Notes: generated by a model not told the origin, from the sequence alone. 64,000 nucleotides of DNA from Burkholderia gladioli (GCF_000959725.1 NZ_CP009322.1:248001-312000); one strand, 5' to 3'. Positions 9,191 through 18,732 are shown, counted from the stretch's first letter. Translations and numbers: made by a program.

Positions 9191-10372
9191 TTATCGTGCG
9201 GCGCGCGCGTCGTGCCAGGTCAACGCGGCGCCAGCACCGATTCCGGCGGCGAACAGGGCCGTTGCCAGCATCGCGTGGCCTCGCGCCGAAAGCAGCGAGG
9301 CCAGCGGCACCAGCGCCAGGATCACCAGATTGTTGAGCGTTTCGGCGCTGGCTAGCACCGTGCCCTTGTCGCCGGATGAGCGCTCGGCCAGCACCGTGGT
9401 GGCCAGCGGCGCGCCGATACCGAGCGCGGCACCCCAGGCCGCGAGGCAGGCCAGCGCCGCCGCCAAGGGCAGCGGCCACGCGTGAAAGGCCAGCACCGAG
9501 ACGAGCAGCACGATCACCACCGTCCTCAACGCGCGTTCCTCGCCGCTGGCCAGCTTACGCAGCCGCCCGGCCGCCAGGTTGCCGATGCCGAGCCCGATGC
9601 CGAACACGCTCATGCTCAGTCCGAGCCGCGAATCGTCGAAACCATGGCGCCGTCGCAATACTTCGCCCGATAACAGAAAGGCGGACACGGCGGTGCCGTT
9701 CCAGAGTCCTTTTGCCAGCAGCGGCCGCGTGATGGACGCAATGCGCAGCCAGCGCCAGCTGCCTGGATCGGGCGATACGCACGGCGGCGCGTGGTTGATC
9801 GACAGGCGGCGCACACCGAGCAGGAGCACGAGGAGGCAGCCCGCCGAATTCGCCAGGAACGGCGTGCGCCAACCGGCCCAGGCGGTGAGCGAGCCCGCCA
9901 TCGCCGGCCCGAAGGCGATGCCGAGCGTCATGCCCAGCATGACGGCACCCATTGCCGAGGCGTGGCGCGCTCGTGGCACCTGTTCGGCGACCAGCGCGAA
10001 CGCGCTCGGAATGATGATGGCCGAAGCCAGGCCGCCGAACACCCGCAAGCCGATCGCTACGCCGAGCTCGGGTGAGAATGCGATGCCCAGCCCGTCGATC
10101 GCGAACGCGAGCAGGGCAAGACATAGCAAACGACCGCGCGCGACCCGATCGGCGAGCTTGCCGAGCAGGGGCGCGGCGATCGCATAGGCCAGCGCATAGG
10201 CGGAGACCAGCCACGCGACGCGTGCGGTATCGGCGCCGAAGGCGGCGCCCAGCGGCGCGAGCATCGCCGAGAGCATGAATTCGCCGGTGCCGACGAAGAA
10301 CACCGACAGCGACAGCACGAGCAGCAAGGCGCATTCGGCGCGAGTGCGCCGCGAGATAGTCGAAGCGGGCAA
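9191..10372 (-). CDS. MFS transporter, DHA1 type (exporter)
   Basis: A 12-helix major facilitator of 393 aa in the DHA1 family (AraJ/YdhP/NepI-like exporters of drugs, sugars or purines). The N-terminal segment FFVGTGEFMLSAMLAPL and the first cytoplasmic loop GKLADRVARGRLL (motif A variant) are typical. A second half-repeat follows from about residue 200. The TTG start at 10372 has GGGAGG 5 nt upstream on the minus strand. Longer in-frame extensions read through low-complexity Arg/Ser sequence that does not look coding. It has no operon partner and its substrate cannot be told. Confidence 0.85.
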   Translation of the reverse strand: MPASTISRRTRAECALLLVLSLSVFFVGTGEFMLSAMLAPLGAAFGADTARVAWLVSAYALAYAIAAPLLGKLADRVARGRLLCLALLAFAIDGLGIAFSPELGVAIGLRVFGGLASAIIIPSAFALVAEQVPRARHASAMGAVMLGMTLGIAFGPAMAGSLTAWAGWRTPFLANSAGCLLVLLLGVRRLSINHAPPCVSPDPGSWRWLRIASITRPLLAKGLWNGTAVSAFLLSGEVLRRRHGFDDSRLGLSMSVFGIGLGIGNLAAGRLRKLASGEERALRTVVIVLLVSVLAFHAWPLPLAAALACLAAWGAALGIGAPLATTVLAERSSGDKGTVLASAETLNNLVILALVPLASLLSARGHAMLATALFAAGIGAGAALTWHDARAAR

Positions 10373-10842
10373 GGGAGCCTCCCGAAGACAGGAAACGAAT
10401 GGGGAACATCGGCCGGAAAGGAGCCGTGAAGCGGAACGAAGGGGGAAACGCCGGCGCGAAAGGCCGGGAGGGTAAAACCGGGCGAGAGGTGAGTCCGTGG
10501 CGCGAAAGGCCGCGAATGAGGCGAGGCGGGAGCGGATGCCGCACCTTGTGCCGATCCGTTTCGCGATCATGGCGCGCTGCCGCGATGCGGTCAAGCGGCC
10601 CGCGAAATCCCGCTTCCGCGTCCCGGCGGCGCTCACATCGCAGCGCAACAAAAGCTGCGCACATTGCGCAATCCACGGCAATCCCTCGCATTGCCGATGT
10701 CGGCCACGGTCAACCGCGTGTCGGGTTTTGCACGCCGTGCGCCCCGGCCCGCGGACTACCCTCTGTGGGCTTGCTGCCCGACCCGCGCGCGGCCGCGCCG
10801 GGCGACGCGCAGCACCCAGCCAGACAGACAGGAGACGAAGCG
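10373..10842. promoter_or_regulatory. Intergenic region upstream of fdhA
   Basis: 470 nt lie between the divergent MFS and fdhA genes. In-frame upstream extensions of fdhA through this region read as Arg-rich low-complexity sequence and were rejected. The fdhA ribosome site GGAG is at about 10831. No convincing sigma-70 promoter or operator was identified by eye. Confidence 0.3.
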
Positions 10843-12039
10843 ATGAGCAGCAATCGAGGAGTCGTGTATCAGGGCCCGGGCCAGGTCGAGGTGCAGAAGA
10901 TCGACTATCCGCGGATGGTCGATCCGAGCGGTCGCAAGATCGGCCATGGCGTGATCCTGAAGGTGGTCAGCACGAACATCTGCGGCTCCGACCAGCACAT
11001 GGTGCGCGGCCGGACCACGGCGCCGGTCGGCCTGGTGCTCGGCCACGAGATCACCGGCGAGGTGATCGAACTGGGCGGCGACGTGGAGACGCTCAAGATC
11101 GGCGACATCGTCACGGTGCCGTTCAACGTGGCCTGCGGGCGCTGCCCGATGTGCCGCGAACAGAGCACGGGCGTGTGCCTGAACGTCAATCCGGCGCGCG
11201 CCGGCGGCGCCTATGGTTATGTCGACATGGGCGGCTGGATCGGCGGCCAGGCCGAATACGTGCTGGTGCCCTATGCCGACTTCAACCTGATCAAGTTCCC
11301 GGATCGCGACCAGGCGATGGCGAAGATCCGCGACCTGACCTGCCTGTCCGACATCCTGCCCACCGGCTATCACGGCGCCGTCACGGCCGGCGTGAAGCCG
11401 GGCTCGACCGTCTATATCGCGGGCGCGGGCCCGGTGGGGATGGCGGCGGCCGCCTCGGCGCGCCTGCTCGGCGCGGCGGTGACGATCGTCGGCGACATGA
11501 ACGCCGAGCGTCTCGCGCACGCGCGCAAGGTCGGTTTCGAAACCGTCGACCTGTCCAAGGACACGCCGCTCGGCGAGCAGATCGCGGCGATCGTCGGCCG
11601 CCCCGAGATCGATTGCGCGGTGGACTGCGTGGGCTTCGAGGCGCACGGCCACGGTTCGTCCGGCCATGCCGAGGAGGCCCCCGCCACGGTGCTGAACTCG
11701 CTGATGGAGATCACGCGGCCGGCCGGCGCGATCGGCATTCCGGGCCTCTACGTGACGGACGATCCGGGCGCGAAGGACGCCGCCGCCAAGCACGGCAGCC
11801 TGAGCATCCGCTTCGGCCTGGGCTGGGCCAAGTCGCATACCTTCCACACGGGCCAGACGCCGGTGCTGAAGTACAACCGCAACCTGATGCAGGCAATCCT
11901 GTTCGACCGCCTGCCGATCGCCGAGATCGTCAACGTCACGGTGATCTCGCTCGACCAGGCGCCGGAAGGCTATCGCAAGTTCGATGGCGGCGCGCCGCGC
12001 AAGTTCGTGATCGACCCGCATGGGCTGATCGCGGCCTGA
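10843..12039 (+). CDS. fdhA: Glutathione-independent formaldehyde dehydrogenase
   Basis: A zinc- and NAD-dependent medium-chain dehydrogenase of 398 aa, matching the 399-aa P. putida FdhA in length. It oxidises formaldehyde to formate. Motifs seen are the catalytic zinc site CGSDQHMV and GHEITGEV, the structural zinc lobe CGRCPMCREQSTGVC, and the nucleotide-binding YIAGAGPVGMAAA. Demethylation of dimethylglycine and sarcosine releases formaldehyde, so the gene fits beside gbdR and dgcAB. In P. aeruginosa fdhA lies in the same extended betaine region. The ATG at 10843 follows GGAGACGAAGCG. A strong hairpin terminator follows. Confidence 0.93.
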   Translation: MSSNRGVVYQGPGQVEVQKIDYPRMVDPSGRKIGHGVILKVVSTNICGSDQHMVRGRTTAPVGLVLGHEITGEVIELGGDVETLKIGDIVTVPFNVACGRCPMCREQSTGVCLNVNPARAGGAYGYVDMGGWIGGQAEYVLVPYADFNLIKFPDRDQAMAKIRDLTCLSDILPTGYHGAVTAGVKPGSTVYIAGAGPVGMAAAASARLLGAAVTIVGDMNAERLAHARKVGFETVDLSKDTPLGEQIAAIVGRPEIDCAVDCVGFEAHGHGSSGHAEEAPATVLNSLMEITRPAGAIGIPGLYVTDDPGAKDAAAKHGSLSIRFGLGWAKSHTFHTGQTPVLKYNRNLMQAILFDRLPIAEIVNVTVISLDQAPEGYRKFDGGAPRKFVIDPHGLIAA

Positions 12040-12062
12040 ATCCGCGGGTAGTCGACTGGAAA

Positions 12063-12092
12063 CGGCCCGCGCCTCGGCGCGGGCCGCTTTGT
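12063..12092 (+). terminator. Rho-independent terminator of fdhA
   Basis: A GC-rich stem (12063-12073 with 12076-12086) with a tight loop is followed by the T-rich tract CTTTGTTTGTT. It begins 24 nt after the fdhA stop. Confidence 0.8.
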
Positions 12093-12132
12093 TTGTTGCG
12101 CGTGCAACGGGTGGGAAAGACGCAGCCGCCGC

Positions 12133-13389
12133 TCAGCCCACGAACTCGCGTGCACCGAGCGCCTCGGCCGCCGCCGCGACCGGCGCTTGCCAATCGCCCA
12201 GCGTTGGCTGGCGGAACAGCCGCATGGTGGGATACCAGGGCGTGTAGTCGACGTGGTTCAGCCAGCGGCTGTCGCCGGCCTGGGAGAGCAGCAGCCAGAC
12301 CGGGCGCCCCAACGCGCCGGCCAGGTGCGCCGCGCCGGTGTCGATCGAGACCAGCAGGTCGAGCCGGTCCAGCACGGCGGCCGTGTCGGCGAAGCTGCGC
12401 AGCGCCGGCGCGAGATCGACGATGCCGTGCCGGGCGATCGCGACGCGCTCCGCCTCGCTGGGCTCGCCCACCTGCAGCGAATAGAAGCGGCAGCCGGGCT
12501 GCGCCAGCAGCGGCGCCAGGGCGTCGAGCGCGATCGAGCGATAAGGCTCGTGACGCACGCCGGAATTGCTGCGCCAGACCAGCCCGATGCGCGCCTGGTT
12601 CGGCGCGTCCAGCGCGGCGCGCACGGCTTCGGGCAGGGCGGCTGCCGGCGGCGCCTCGAGATAGGGCTGGTCGAAGCGTGGCTGGTAGGGGGTGGCCTGG
12701 TAGCGCGCGAACAGGTTGAACAGCCAGGTCACGCAATCGCAATCCTCGGCCAGCGAGCCGATGTGCGGGCCCGACTCGCGCACCAGGCCGTCGCTGCGCA
12801 GCACGCCGCGAGCCACCTCGGGGACCTGCACGTCGATCGATGCGGCGCCTTCCTGCTTCAGGCACGCGAGGTAGCGCGAATGCATGAACAGGTCGCCCGC
12901 GCCGCCTTCCATCATCACCAGCACGCGCTTGCCGGCCACCGAATCCTGATGGCCGAGGAACTTGCGTTCGGCCCATTCGAAGCTGCCTCGATGGCCGGGG
13001 TAGAGCGTCTCGACGATGACTTGCCGATGCGTGGCGTCGCGCAGTTCCCGGTAGAGCCGGTGCGCCTCGCGATAGCGGCCCTGGCCGTAGCGGGCGATGG
13101 TCTGCTCGAAGCGCACGATGTAGAGGTTCGGGTCGCCGGCCAGGCCGGCCTCGGCGCGCGTGAGCAGCGCCTCGGCCTCGGCGAAGCGGCCGAGATAGTT
13201 CATCTCCACGCCCGCCAGCGCGAGCGCGAAGGGCGTCTCGGCGGCGGCCGCGCAGCGCCCGGCCTGCTCGATCGCGGCGGCGGCATGGCCGGCCTCGCGC
13301 AGCCGGCGCGCAAGCGCCAGCCCCGCGTCGCCGTGCGGGTCGTTCAGGTAGGCGAGATAGGCGCTCGCCAGCGCGGCTGGGTCTTGCAC
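12133..13389 (-). CDS. TPR protein with GT9-like glycosyltransferase fold
   Basis: 418 aa. Residues about 1-150 are alanine-rich helical repeats of TPR type. The C-terminal half is GT-B-like and resembles ADP-heptose/LPS heptosyltransferases (GT9), with IGLVWRSNSG and DTGAAHLAGALGRPVWLLL. Such TPR-GT9 proteins are common in Burkholderia, often with no known substrate. The start is GTG at 13389. It lies between fdhA and gbdR but has no evident link to betaine catabolism. The acceptor (protein or polysaccharide) is unknown. Confidence 0.75.
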   Translation of the reverse strand: MQDPAALASAYLAYLNDPHGDAGLALARRLREAGHAAAAIEQAGRCAAAAETPFALALAGVEMNYLGRFAEAEALLTRAEAGLAGDPNLYIVRFEQTIARYGQGRYREAHRLYRELRDATHRQVIVETLYPGHRGSFEWAERKFLGHQDSVAGKRVLVMMEGGAGDLFMHSRYLACLKQEGAASIDVQVPEVARGVLRSDGLVRESGPHIGSLAEDCDCVTWLFNLFARYQATPYQPRFDQPYLEAPPAAALPEAVRAALDAPNQARIGLVWRSNSGVRHEPYRSIALDALAPLLAQPGCRFYSLQVGEPSEAERVAIARHGIVDLAPALRSFADTAAVLDRLDLLVSIDTGAAHLAGALGRPVWLLLSQAGDSRWLNHVDYTPWYPTMRLFRQPTLGDWQAPVAAAAEALGAREFVG

Positions 13390-13447
13390 GTGCGTCCCGG
13401 GGGCGGAGGCGCCGGGCGGCAGCCCGTGTCCGCCCGGGGCGGGGACG

Positions 13448-14473
13448 TCAGGCGTGCAGCGCGAGCACCGGTTGCGATGCGCCGATCGGCAGCATCGCTT
13501 GCGCCAGCGGTGCCACCTGCTTGCGGCGCTCGCGCGTGGGCGCGGTGCCGAAGGCGTCGCGATAGCTCTTGCTGAAGTGGCAGGCCGACTGGAAACCGCA
13601 TGCCATTGTAATGTGCATGATCGACATGTCGGTCTGCAGCAGCAGTTCGCGCGCGCGACGCAGGCGCAGCGTCAGGTAGTAGTGGGTGGGCGTCATGCCC
13701 AGGTGCTCGCGGAACAGGCGCTGCAACTGGCGTTGCGACATGTTCGCGAGCCGCGCCAGTTCCTCGCGCGAGAGCGGCTCCTCGATATTGTTCTCCATCA
13801 GCGCGATCACCTCGAACAGCGACTTGTTCGCGGAACCGAGCCGCGCCACCAGCGGCATGCGCTGCTGGGCGCTGGTATCGCGCACGTGCTCGACGATGAA
13901 CTGCTCGGCGATCTGGGTGACGCGCGCGGTGCCCACGCGCGGCGCGATCAGGTTCAGCATCATGTCGAGCGGCGCCACGCCGCCCGTGCAGGTGATGCGG
14001 TCGCGATCGATCACGAACAGTTCCTTGAGGAAGCGCGTGTCGGGGAATTCCTCCTTCAGCGCCGACATGTTCTCCCAGTGGATCGCGCAGGCGTAACCGG
14101 CCAGCAGGCCCGCCTTGGCGAGCGCGTAGGTGCCCGTGCACAGGCTGCCGAGCGCCACACCGGCACGCGCGAAGCGGCGCAGCGTGGCCAGGTGCTCGGC
14201 GGTGGTGGCGCGCTGCACGTCCACGCCGCCGCAGACGAACACCACGTCGGGCTGGCCGACGCATTCGGCGGGCGTGGTGTCCACGCTCAGGCCGTTGCTG
14301 GCCGTGACCGGGCCGCCGCCAGGCGAGACCACCGACCAGCGATAGAGCGGCTGGCCGCTGAGGTAGTTGGCCATCCTCAGCACTTCGATCGCGTTGGTGA
14401 AGGCGATCATCGTGAAGTTCGGCAGCGGAACGAACGCGAAGTGGGATAACGACGCGGTGCGGTCGGGGGACAT
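13448..14473 (-). CDS. gbdR: GbdR-type AraC regulator of betaine catabolism
   Basis: A GlxA-like AraC-family activator of 341 aa. The N-terminal DJ-1/PfpI-like domain (about 10-190) holds a CTGTYALAKAGLL segment. The C-terminal AraC domain has two helix-turn-helix units (LARLANMSQRQLQRLFREHLG and ITMACGFQSACHFSKSYRD). P. aeruginosa GbdR senses glycine betaine and dimethylglycine and switches on gbcAB, dgcAB and betaine transport genes. This gene is divergent from the dipeptidase-dgcAB genes, as in that organism. The ATG at 14473 has AAGGA upstream; an in-frame GTG/ATG further upstream would add about 26 residues. Confidence 0.9.
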   Translation of the reverse strand: MSPDRTASLSHFAFVPLPNFTMIAFTNAIEVLRMANYLSGQPLYRWSVVSPGGGPVTASNGLSVDTTPAECVGQPDVVFVCGGVDVQRATTAEHLATLRRFARAGVALGSLCTGTYALAKAGLLAGYACAIHWENMSALKEEFPDTRFLKELFVIDRDRITCTGGVAPLDMMLNLIAPRVGTARVTQIAEQFIVEHVRDTSAQQRMPLVARLGSANKSLFEVIALMENNIEEPLSREELARLANMSQRQLQRLFREHLGMTPTHYYLTLRLRRARELLLQTDMSIMHITMACGFQSACHFSKSYRDAFGTAPTRERRKQVAPLAQAMLPIGASQPVLALHA

Positions 14474-14983
14474 GGGGAGCGTTCCTTGAATCGGGAATCG
14501 GCGCGCCGGGGAACACGGCTCGGCTATTGTGGAATCCCGCGCAACAAGCATGCCATACGGCTAAACCCTGATCGCACCGTGCGTCGGGGCTTCGCGCCTG
14601 GTGCTGCGGCGCACCGCGGCGGGGAGCCTCTGCACCGCGCCGATCCTTGCGGCGCGCATTCGGCACCGTGCCGGTGCCGCCCGGCTAGGGGTAGACCCGT
14701 AGCCCGCCCATCCGCCTGGAAACGACCCGCCATCTGCCCGTGAACGACGGCCGCGCGGGCGATTGCGGGCGGACTTGTACAAAACGGACGCGCATGTCGG
14801 AAAAGGCAAAGAAAGCGTCTGAATTCATCAATCGGCAAAAAATCCGAACGACAAGAATAGAGCCGTCGGCAGCCGCTCCCGAAACCCGCCCTGAAGCCTT
14901 GCAGGACGGGCCTCTCGGGGAAAACGCCAGCCGCCCGATCCACCGACCGATCGCCCACACTACGCGACAATCTGGAGAACCCC
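14474..14983. promoter_or_regulatory. Divergent control region between gbdR and the dgc genes
   Basis: 510 nt separate gbdR (minus) from the dipeptidase gene (plus). The stretch 14780-14870 is less GC-rich than its surroundings, with several A runs, and is a likely promoter area. A GbdR operator is expected from the regulon but no specific site is claimed. An SD (CTGGAG) precedes the ATG at 14984. Confidence 0.45.
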
Positions 14984-15955
14984 ATGAGCACGCTGCACCA
15001 GGACAGCATCATCATCGATGGCCTGAACATTTCGAAGTTCGATCGGTCGGTCTTCGAGGATATGCACAAGGGCGGCGTGACGGCCGCCAACTGCACGGTG
15101 TCGGTGTGGGACAGCTTCATCAAGACGGTCGACAACATCGGCACGATGAAGCAGCAGATCCGCGAGAACAGCGAGCTGCTCACGCTCGTGCGTACCACCG
15201 AGGACATCGCCCGCGCCAAGTGCGAAGGCAAGACCGGCGTGATCCTGGGCTTCCAGAACGCCCACGCCTTCGAGGACAACCTGTCCTACATCGAGGCCTT
15301 CGCCGACATGGGCGTGCGCGTGGTGCAACTCTGCTACAACACCCAGAACCTGGTGGGCACCGGCTGCTACGAACGCGACGGCGGCCTGTCGGATTTCGGC
15401 CGCGAGGTGATCACCGAGATGAACCGGGTCGGCATCATGGTCGACCTCTCTCACGTGGGCGGCAACACCTCCTCGGAAGCGATCGCCTTCTCGAAGAAGC
15501 CGGTCACCTATTCGCACTGCCTGCCCTCGGGCCTCAAGGAACACCCGCGCAACAAGAGCGACGAGCAACTGCGCGAGATCGCCGACGCCGGCGGCTTCGT
15601 CGGCGTGACCATGTTCGCCCCGTTCCTCAAGCGCGGCATCGACGCCACCATCGACGACTACATCGAGGCGATCGACTACGTGGTGAACCTGATCGGCGAG
15701 GACACGGTGGGCATCGGCACCGATTTCACGCAGGGCTACAGCACCGAATTCTTCGACATGCTCACCCACGACAAGGGCCGCTACCGCCGCCTGACCAACT
15801 TCGGCAAGGTGGTGAATCCGGAAGGCATCCGCACCATCGGCGAATTCCCGAACCTGACCGCCGCGATGGAACGTGCCGGCTGGAAGGAGTCGCGCATCCG
15901 CAAGATCATGGGCGAGAACTGGGTGCGCGTGTTCAAGGACGTGTGGGGCGCCTGA
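14984..15955 (+). CDS. Membrane-dipeptidase (peptidase M19) family protein of the betaine cluster
   Basis: 323 aa, renal-dipeptidase-like TIM-barrel zinc hydrolase. Typical segments are VILGFQNAHAF, VRVVQLCYNTQNLVG, GIMVDLSHVGGNTS, VTYSHCLPSG and the late GIGTDFTQGY. The usual N-terminal DGHND metal motif appears as IDGLNISKF, without the metal-binding His and Asp, so metal binding may differ. Its counterpart in P. aeruginosa (PA5396) sits beside dgcA. The true substrate there is not settled; an amide or methylated dipeptide-like compound is a guess. It is probably the first gene of the operon running into dgcA. Confidence 0.85.
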   Translation: MSTLHQDSIIIDGLNISKFDRSVFEDMHKGGVTAANCTVSVWDSFIKTVDNIGTMKQQIRENSELLTLVRTTEDIARAKCEGKTGVILGFQNAHAFEDNLSYIEAFADMGVRVVQLCYNTQNLVGTGCYERDGGLSDFGREVITEMNRVGIMVDLSHVGGNTSSEAIAFSKKPVTYSHCLPSGLKEHPRNKSDEQLREIADAGGFVGVTMFAPFLKRGIDATIDDYIEAIDYVVNLIGEDTVGIGTDFTQGYSTEFFDMLTHDKGRYRRLTNFGKVVNPEGIRTIGEFPNLTAAMERAGWKESRIRKIMGENWVRVFKDVWGA

Positions 15956-16073
15956 TCCTGGCCTGACAACGCTTTTCCCTTATCGATCCCGCCCGCGCCC
16001 GCTCGTGCAGCGAAGGCGCGCGGGGGAAGTCGCGCCCGGCGACGGGCGCCGCGAGCCATTCCTGGAGTCAACG

Positions 16074-16616
16074 ATGCAACCGCAACTGCCGATCGACGTC
16101 GATCCCAACACCGGCGTCTGGACCACCGACGCGCTGCCGATGCTGTACGTGCCGCGCCACTTCTTCACCAACAACCACGTGGCCGTCGAGGAAGCGCTGG
16201 GCCAGGACGCCTATGCGGAGATCCTCTACAAGGCCGGCTACAAGTCCGCCTACCACTGGTGCGACAAGGAAGCGGCGCTGCACGGCCTGAGCGGCATGGC
16301 GGTCTTCGAGCACTACCTGAACCGTCTTTCGCAGCGCGGCTGGGGCCTGTTCAAGATCATCGAGGCCGATCCGGCCAGCGCGCGCGCCCGCATTGAGCTG
16401 CGCCATTCCTCCTTCGTGCTGCAGCAGCCCGAGAAGATCGGCAAGCTCTGCTACATGTTCGCGGGCTGGTTCGCCGGCGCGATGGACTGGGTCAACGACA
16501 CCACGCCGGAAGGCAAGGGCGCGCCGCGCGCCTTCTCGACCGAGGCGCATTGCGCCGGCGAGCATGCCGACCATCACGGCCACTGCGTGTTCGAAGTCTC
16601 GCCGCTCGCCGCCTGA
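16074..16616 (+). CDS. DUF5943 / 4-vinyl-reductase-like small-molecule-binding protein
   Basis: 180 aa, soluble. It matches the conserved gene that lies between the dipeptidase and dgcA in Pseudomonas (PA5397-like). The core (YKSAYHWCDKEAA, GWGLFKIIEADP, CYMFAGWFAGAMDW) resembles the V4R fold that binds small hydrophobic or metal ligands. The C-terminus is rich in Cys and His (HCAGEHADHHGHCVFEV), which suggests metal coordination. Its function is unknown, and the constant location argues for a helper role in dimethylglycine catabolism. The ATG at 16074 follows CTGGAG. Confidence 0.8.
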   Translation: MQPQLPIDVDPNTGVWTTDALPMLYVPRHFFTNNHVAVEEALGQDAYAEILYKAGYKSAYHWCDKEAALHGLSGMAVFEHYLNRLSQRGWGLFKIIEADPASARARIELRHSSFVLQQPEKIGKLCYMFAGWFAGAMDWVNDTTPEGKGAPRAFSTEAHCAGEHADHHGHCVFEVSPLAA

Positions 16617-16666
16617 TCCACCTTCATACCCATACGCCTGACTGAGCCCGCCAGAGGTCGCCCCCA

Positions 16667-18730
16667 ATGCGTTATCCGAACCTGTTCAAGCCCATGACGC
16701 TCAACCAGCTGACCTTGCGCAATCGCATCGTCAGCACCGCGCACGCCGAGGTGTACGCGGAGCCGGGCGGCCTGCCGGGCGACCGCTACATCCGCTACTA
16801 CGAAGAGAAGGCGAAGGGCGGCGTGGGCCTGGCGATCTGCGGCGGCTCCAGCCCCGTGTCGATCGACAGCCCGCAAGGCTGGTGGAAGTCGGTCAATCTG
16901 TCGACCGACAAGGTGATCGATCCGCTCACGCGCCTGGCCGACACGATGCACAAGCACGGCGCCAAGATCATGATCCAGGCCACCCACATGGGCCGCCGTT
17001 CCTCCTTCCACGGCGAGCACTGGCCGCACCTGATGTCGCCCTCGGGCGTGCGCGAGCCGGTGCACCGCGGCAACGCGAAGATCATCGAGATCGAGGAAAT
17101 CCGCCGCATCATCGGCGATTTCGCGGCGGCCGCCAAGCGCGTGCAGGCCGCCGGCATGGACGGCATCGAAATCTCGGCCGCCCACCAGCACCTGATCGAC
17201 CAGTTCTGGAGCCAGCGCTCGAACCACCGCACCGACGAATGGGGCGGCAGCCTCGAGAACCGGCTGCGCTTCGGCATCGAGGTGCTGAGCGCGGTACGCG
17301 AGGCGGTGGGCAAGGACTTCTGCGTCGGCCTGCGCATGTGCGGCGACGAATTCCACGAGGACGGGCTCGACCACGAGAGCCTCAAGGAGATCGCCCAGGC
17401 GATGTCGGAGACGGGCCTGATCGACTACCTCAGCGTGGTGGGTTCGGGCGGCGACACCCACAACACCATCGCCAACTGCATGCCGCCGATGGCGCTGCCG
17501 CCGGAGCCCTTCGTGCATCTCGCGGCCGGCATCAAGTCGGTGGTGAAGATCCCCGTGATGCACGCGCAGAGCATCCGCGACGCGGGCCAGGCCGAGCGCC
17601 TGCTCGCCAACGGCATGATCGACCTGGTCGGCATGACGCGCGCGCAGATCGCCGATCCGCACATGGTGATCAAGATCCGCGACGGCCGCGAGGACGAGAT
17701 CAAGCAGTGCGTGGGCGCGAACTACTGCATCGACCGCCAGTACAACGGCCTGGACGTGCTCTGCATCCAGAACGCGGCCACCTCGCGCGAGGCGACCATG
17801 CCGCACATCGTCGAGCGCTCGCGCGGGCCGAAGCGCAAGGTGGTGGTGGTCGGCGCCGGTCCGGCGGGCCTGGAGGCCGCGCGCGTGGCCAAGCTGCGCG
17901 GCCACGAGGTGGTGCTGTTCGAGAAGAACGCGGAAGTGGGCGGGCAGGTGATGATCGCGGCCAAGGCGCCGCAACGCGAGCAGATGTCCGGCATCATCCG
18001 CTGGTTCGACATGGAGACCCGGCGCCTGGGCGTCGATCGCCGGCTCGGCGTGGCCGCCGACGAGAAGATGATCATGGCCGAGAAGCCCGACATCGTGGTG
18101 CTGGCCACCGGCGGTTCGAGCTTCACCTGGCAGGTGCCGGGCTGGGGCGTGGCCGAAGGCCGTGCCGTCAGTTCCTGGGACATCCTGACCGGCAAGGTCG
18201 AGCCCGGGAAGAACGTGCTGCTGTTCGACGGCGTGAGCACCCACGCGGGCGCCGGCGTGGCCGACTACATGGCCAGCCGCGGCTCGCAGGTGGAGATCGT
18301 CACGCCCGACGTGAAGGTGGCCGACGATTGCGGCGGCACCACCTTCCCGATCTTCTACCGGCGCCTCTATGCCTATGGCGTGATCCACACGCCGAATTAC
18401 ATGCTGGACCGCGTCTACGAGGAAAACGGCAAGACCATCGCGGTGCTGCGCAACGAATACACGGAAGAGCTCGAGGAGCGCGCGGTCGACCAGGTGGTGA
18501 TCGAGAACGGTTCCTCGCCGAACGACGAACTGTACTGGAAGCTCAAGCCCGAATCGCTGAACCGCGGCCAGATCGATCCGCACACGCTGTTCGCGGCCGA
18601 GCCGCAACCCTGCCTGTCGGAGGAACTCGGCAACGGCCGCTTCCTGCTGTTCCGTGTCGGCGACTGCATCTCGATGCACAACGTGCACGGCGCCATCTAT
18701 GACTCGCTGCGTCTCGTGAAGGACTTCTGA
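16667..18730 (+). CDS. dgcA: Dimethylglycine demethylase flavoprotein subunit DgcA
   Basis: A 687-aa member of the old-yellow-enzyme/trimethylamine dehydrogenase family that N-demethylates dimethylglycine to sarcosine. The N-terminal flavin TIM barrel (about 1-340) includes GMDGIEISAAHQHLIDQFWS. An Fe-S region follows at about 347-367, then a C-terminal FAD/NAD-binding half with VVVVGAGPAGLEAARVA. The Fe-S segment reads CVGANYC...C; compared with the C-x2-C-x3-C-x11-C of trimethylamine dehydrogenase, the second cysteine is alanine. Electrons should pass to DgcB and the ETF subunits encoded next. It ends 2 nt before dgcB. Confidence 0.93.
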   Translation: MRYPNLFKPMTLNQLTLRNRIVSTAHAEVYAEPGGLPGDRYIRYYEEKAKGGVGLAICGGSSPVSIDSPQGWWKSVNLSTDKVIDPLTRLADTMHKHGAKIMIQATHMGRRSSFHGEHWPHLMSPSGVREPVHRGNAKIIEIEEIRRIIGDFAAAAKRVQAAGMDGIEISAAHQHLIDQFWSQRSNHRTDEWGGSLENRLRFGIEVLSAVREAVGKDFCVGLRMCGDEFHEDGLDHESLKEIAQAMSETGLIDYLSVVGSGGDTHNTIANCMPPMALPPEPFVHLAAGIKSVVKIPVMHAQSIRDAGQAERLLANGMIDLVGMTRAQIADPHMVIKIRDGREDEIKQCVGANYCIDRQYNGLDVLCIQNAATSREATMPHIVERSRGPKRKVVVVGAGPAGLEAARVAKLRGHEVVLFEKNAEVGGQVMIAAKAPQREQMSGIIRWFDMETRRLGVDRRLGVAADEKMIMAEKPDIVVLATGGSSFTWQVPGWGVAEGRAVSSWDILTGKVEPGKNVLLFDGVSTHAGAGVADYMASRGSQVEIVTPDVKVADDCGGTTFPIFYRRLYAYGVIHTPNYMLDRVYEENGKTIAVLRNEYTEELEERAVDQVVIENGSSPNDELYWKLKPESLNRGQIDPHTLFAAEPQPCLSEELGNGRFLLFRVGDCISMHNVHGAIYDSLRLVKDF

Positions 18731-18732
18731 CG

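Noticed and set aside
10497..12719. A 740-codon plus-strand open frame overlapping fdhA
   Set aside because: It is out of frame with fdhA, and its product is Arg/Pro/Ala-rich without domains.
16574..18688. A 704-codon minus-strand open frame
   Set aside because: It is fully antisense to dgcA and has no recognisable domain or ribosome site.
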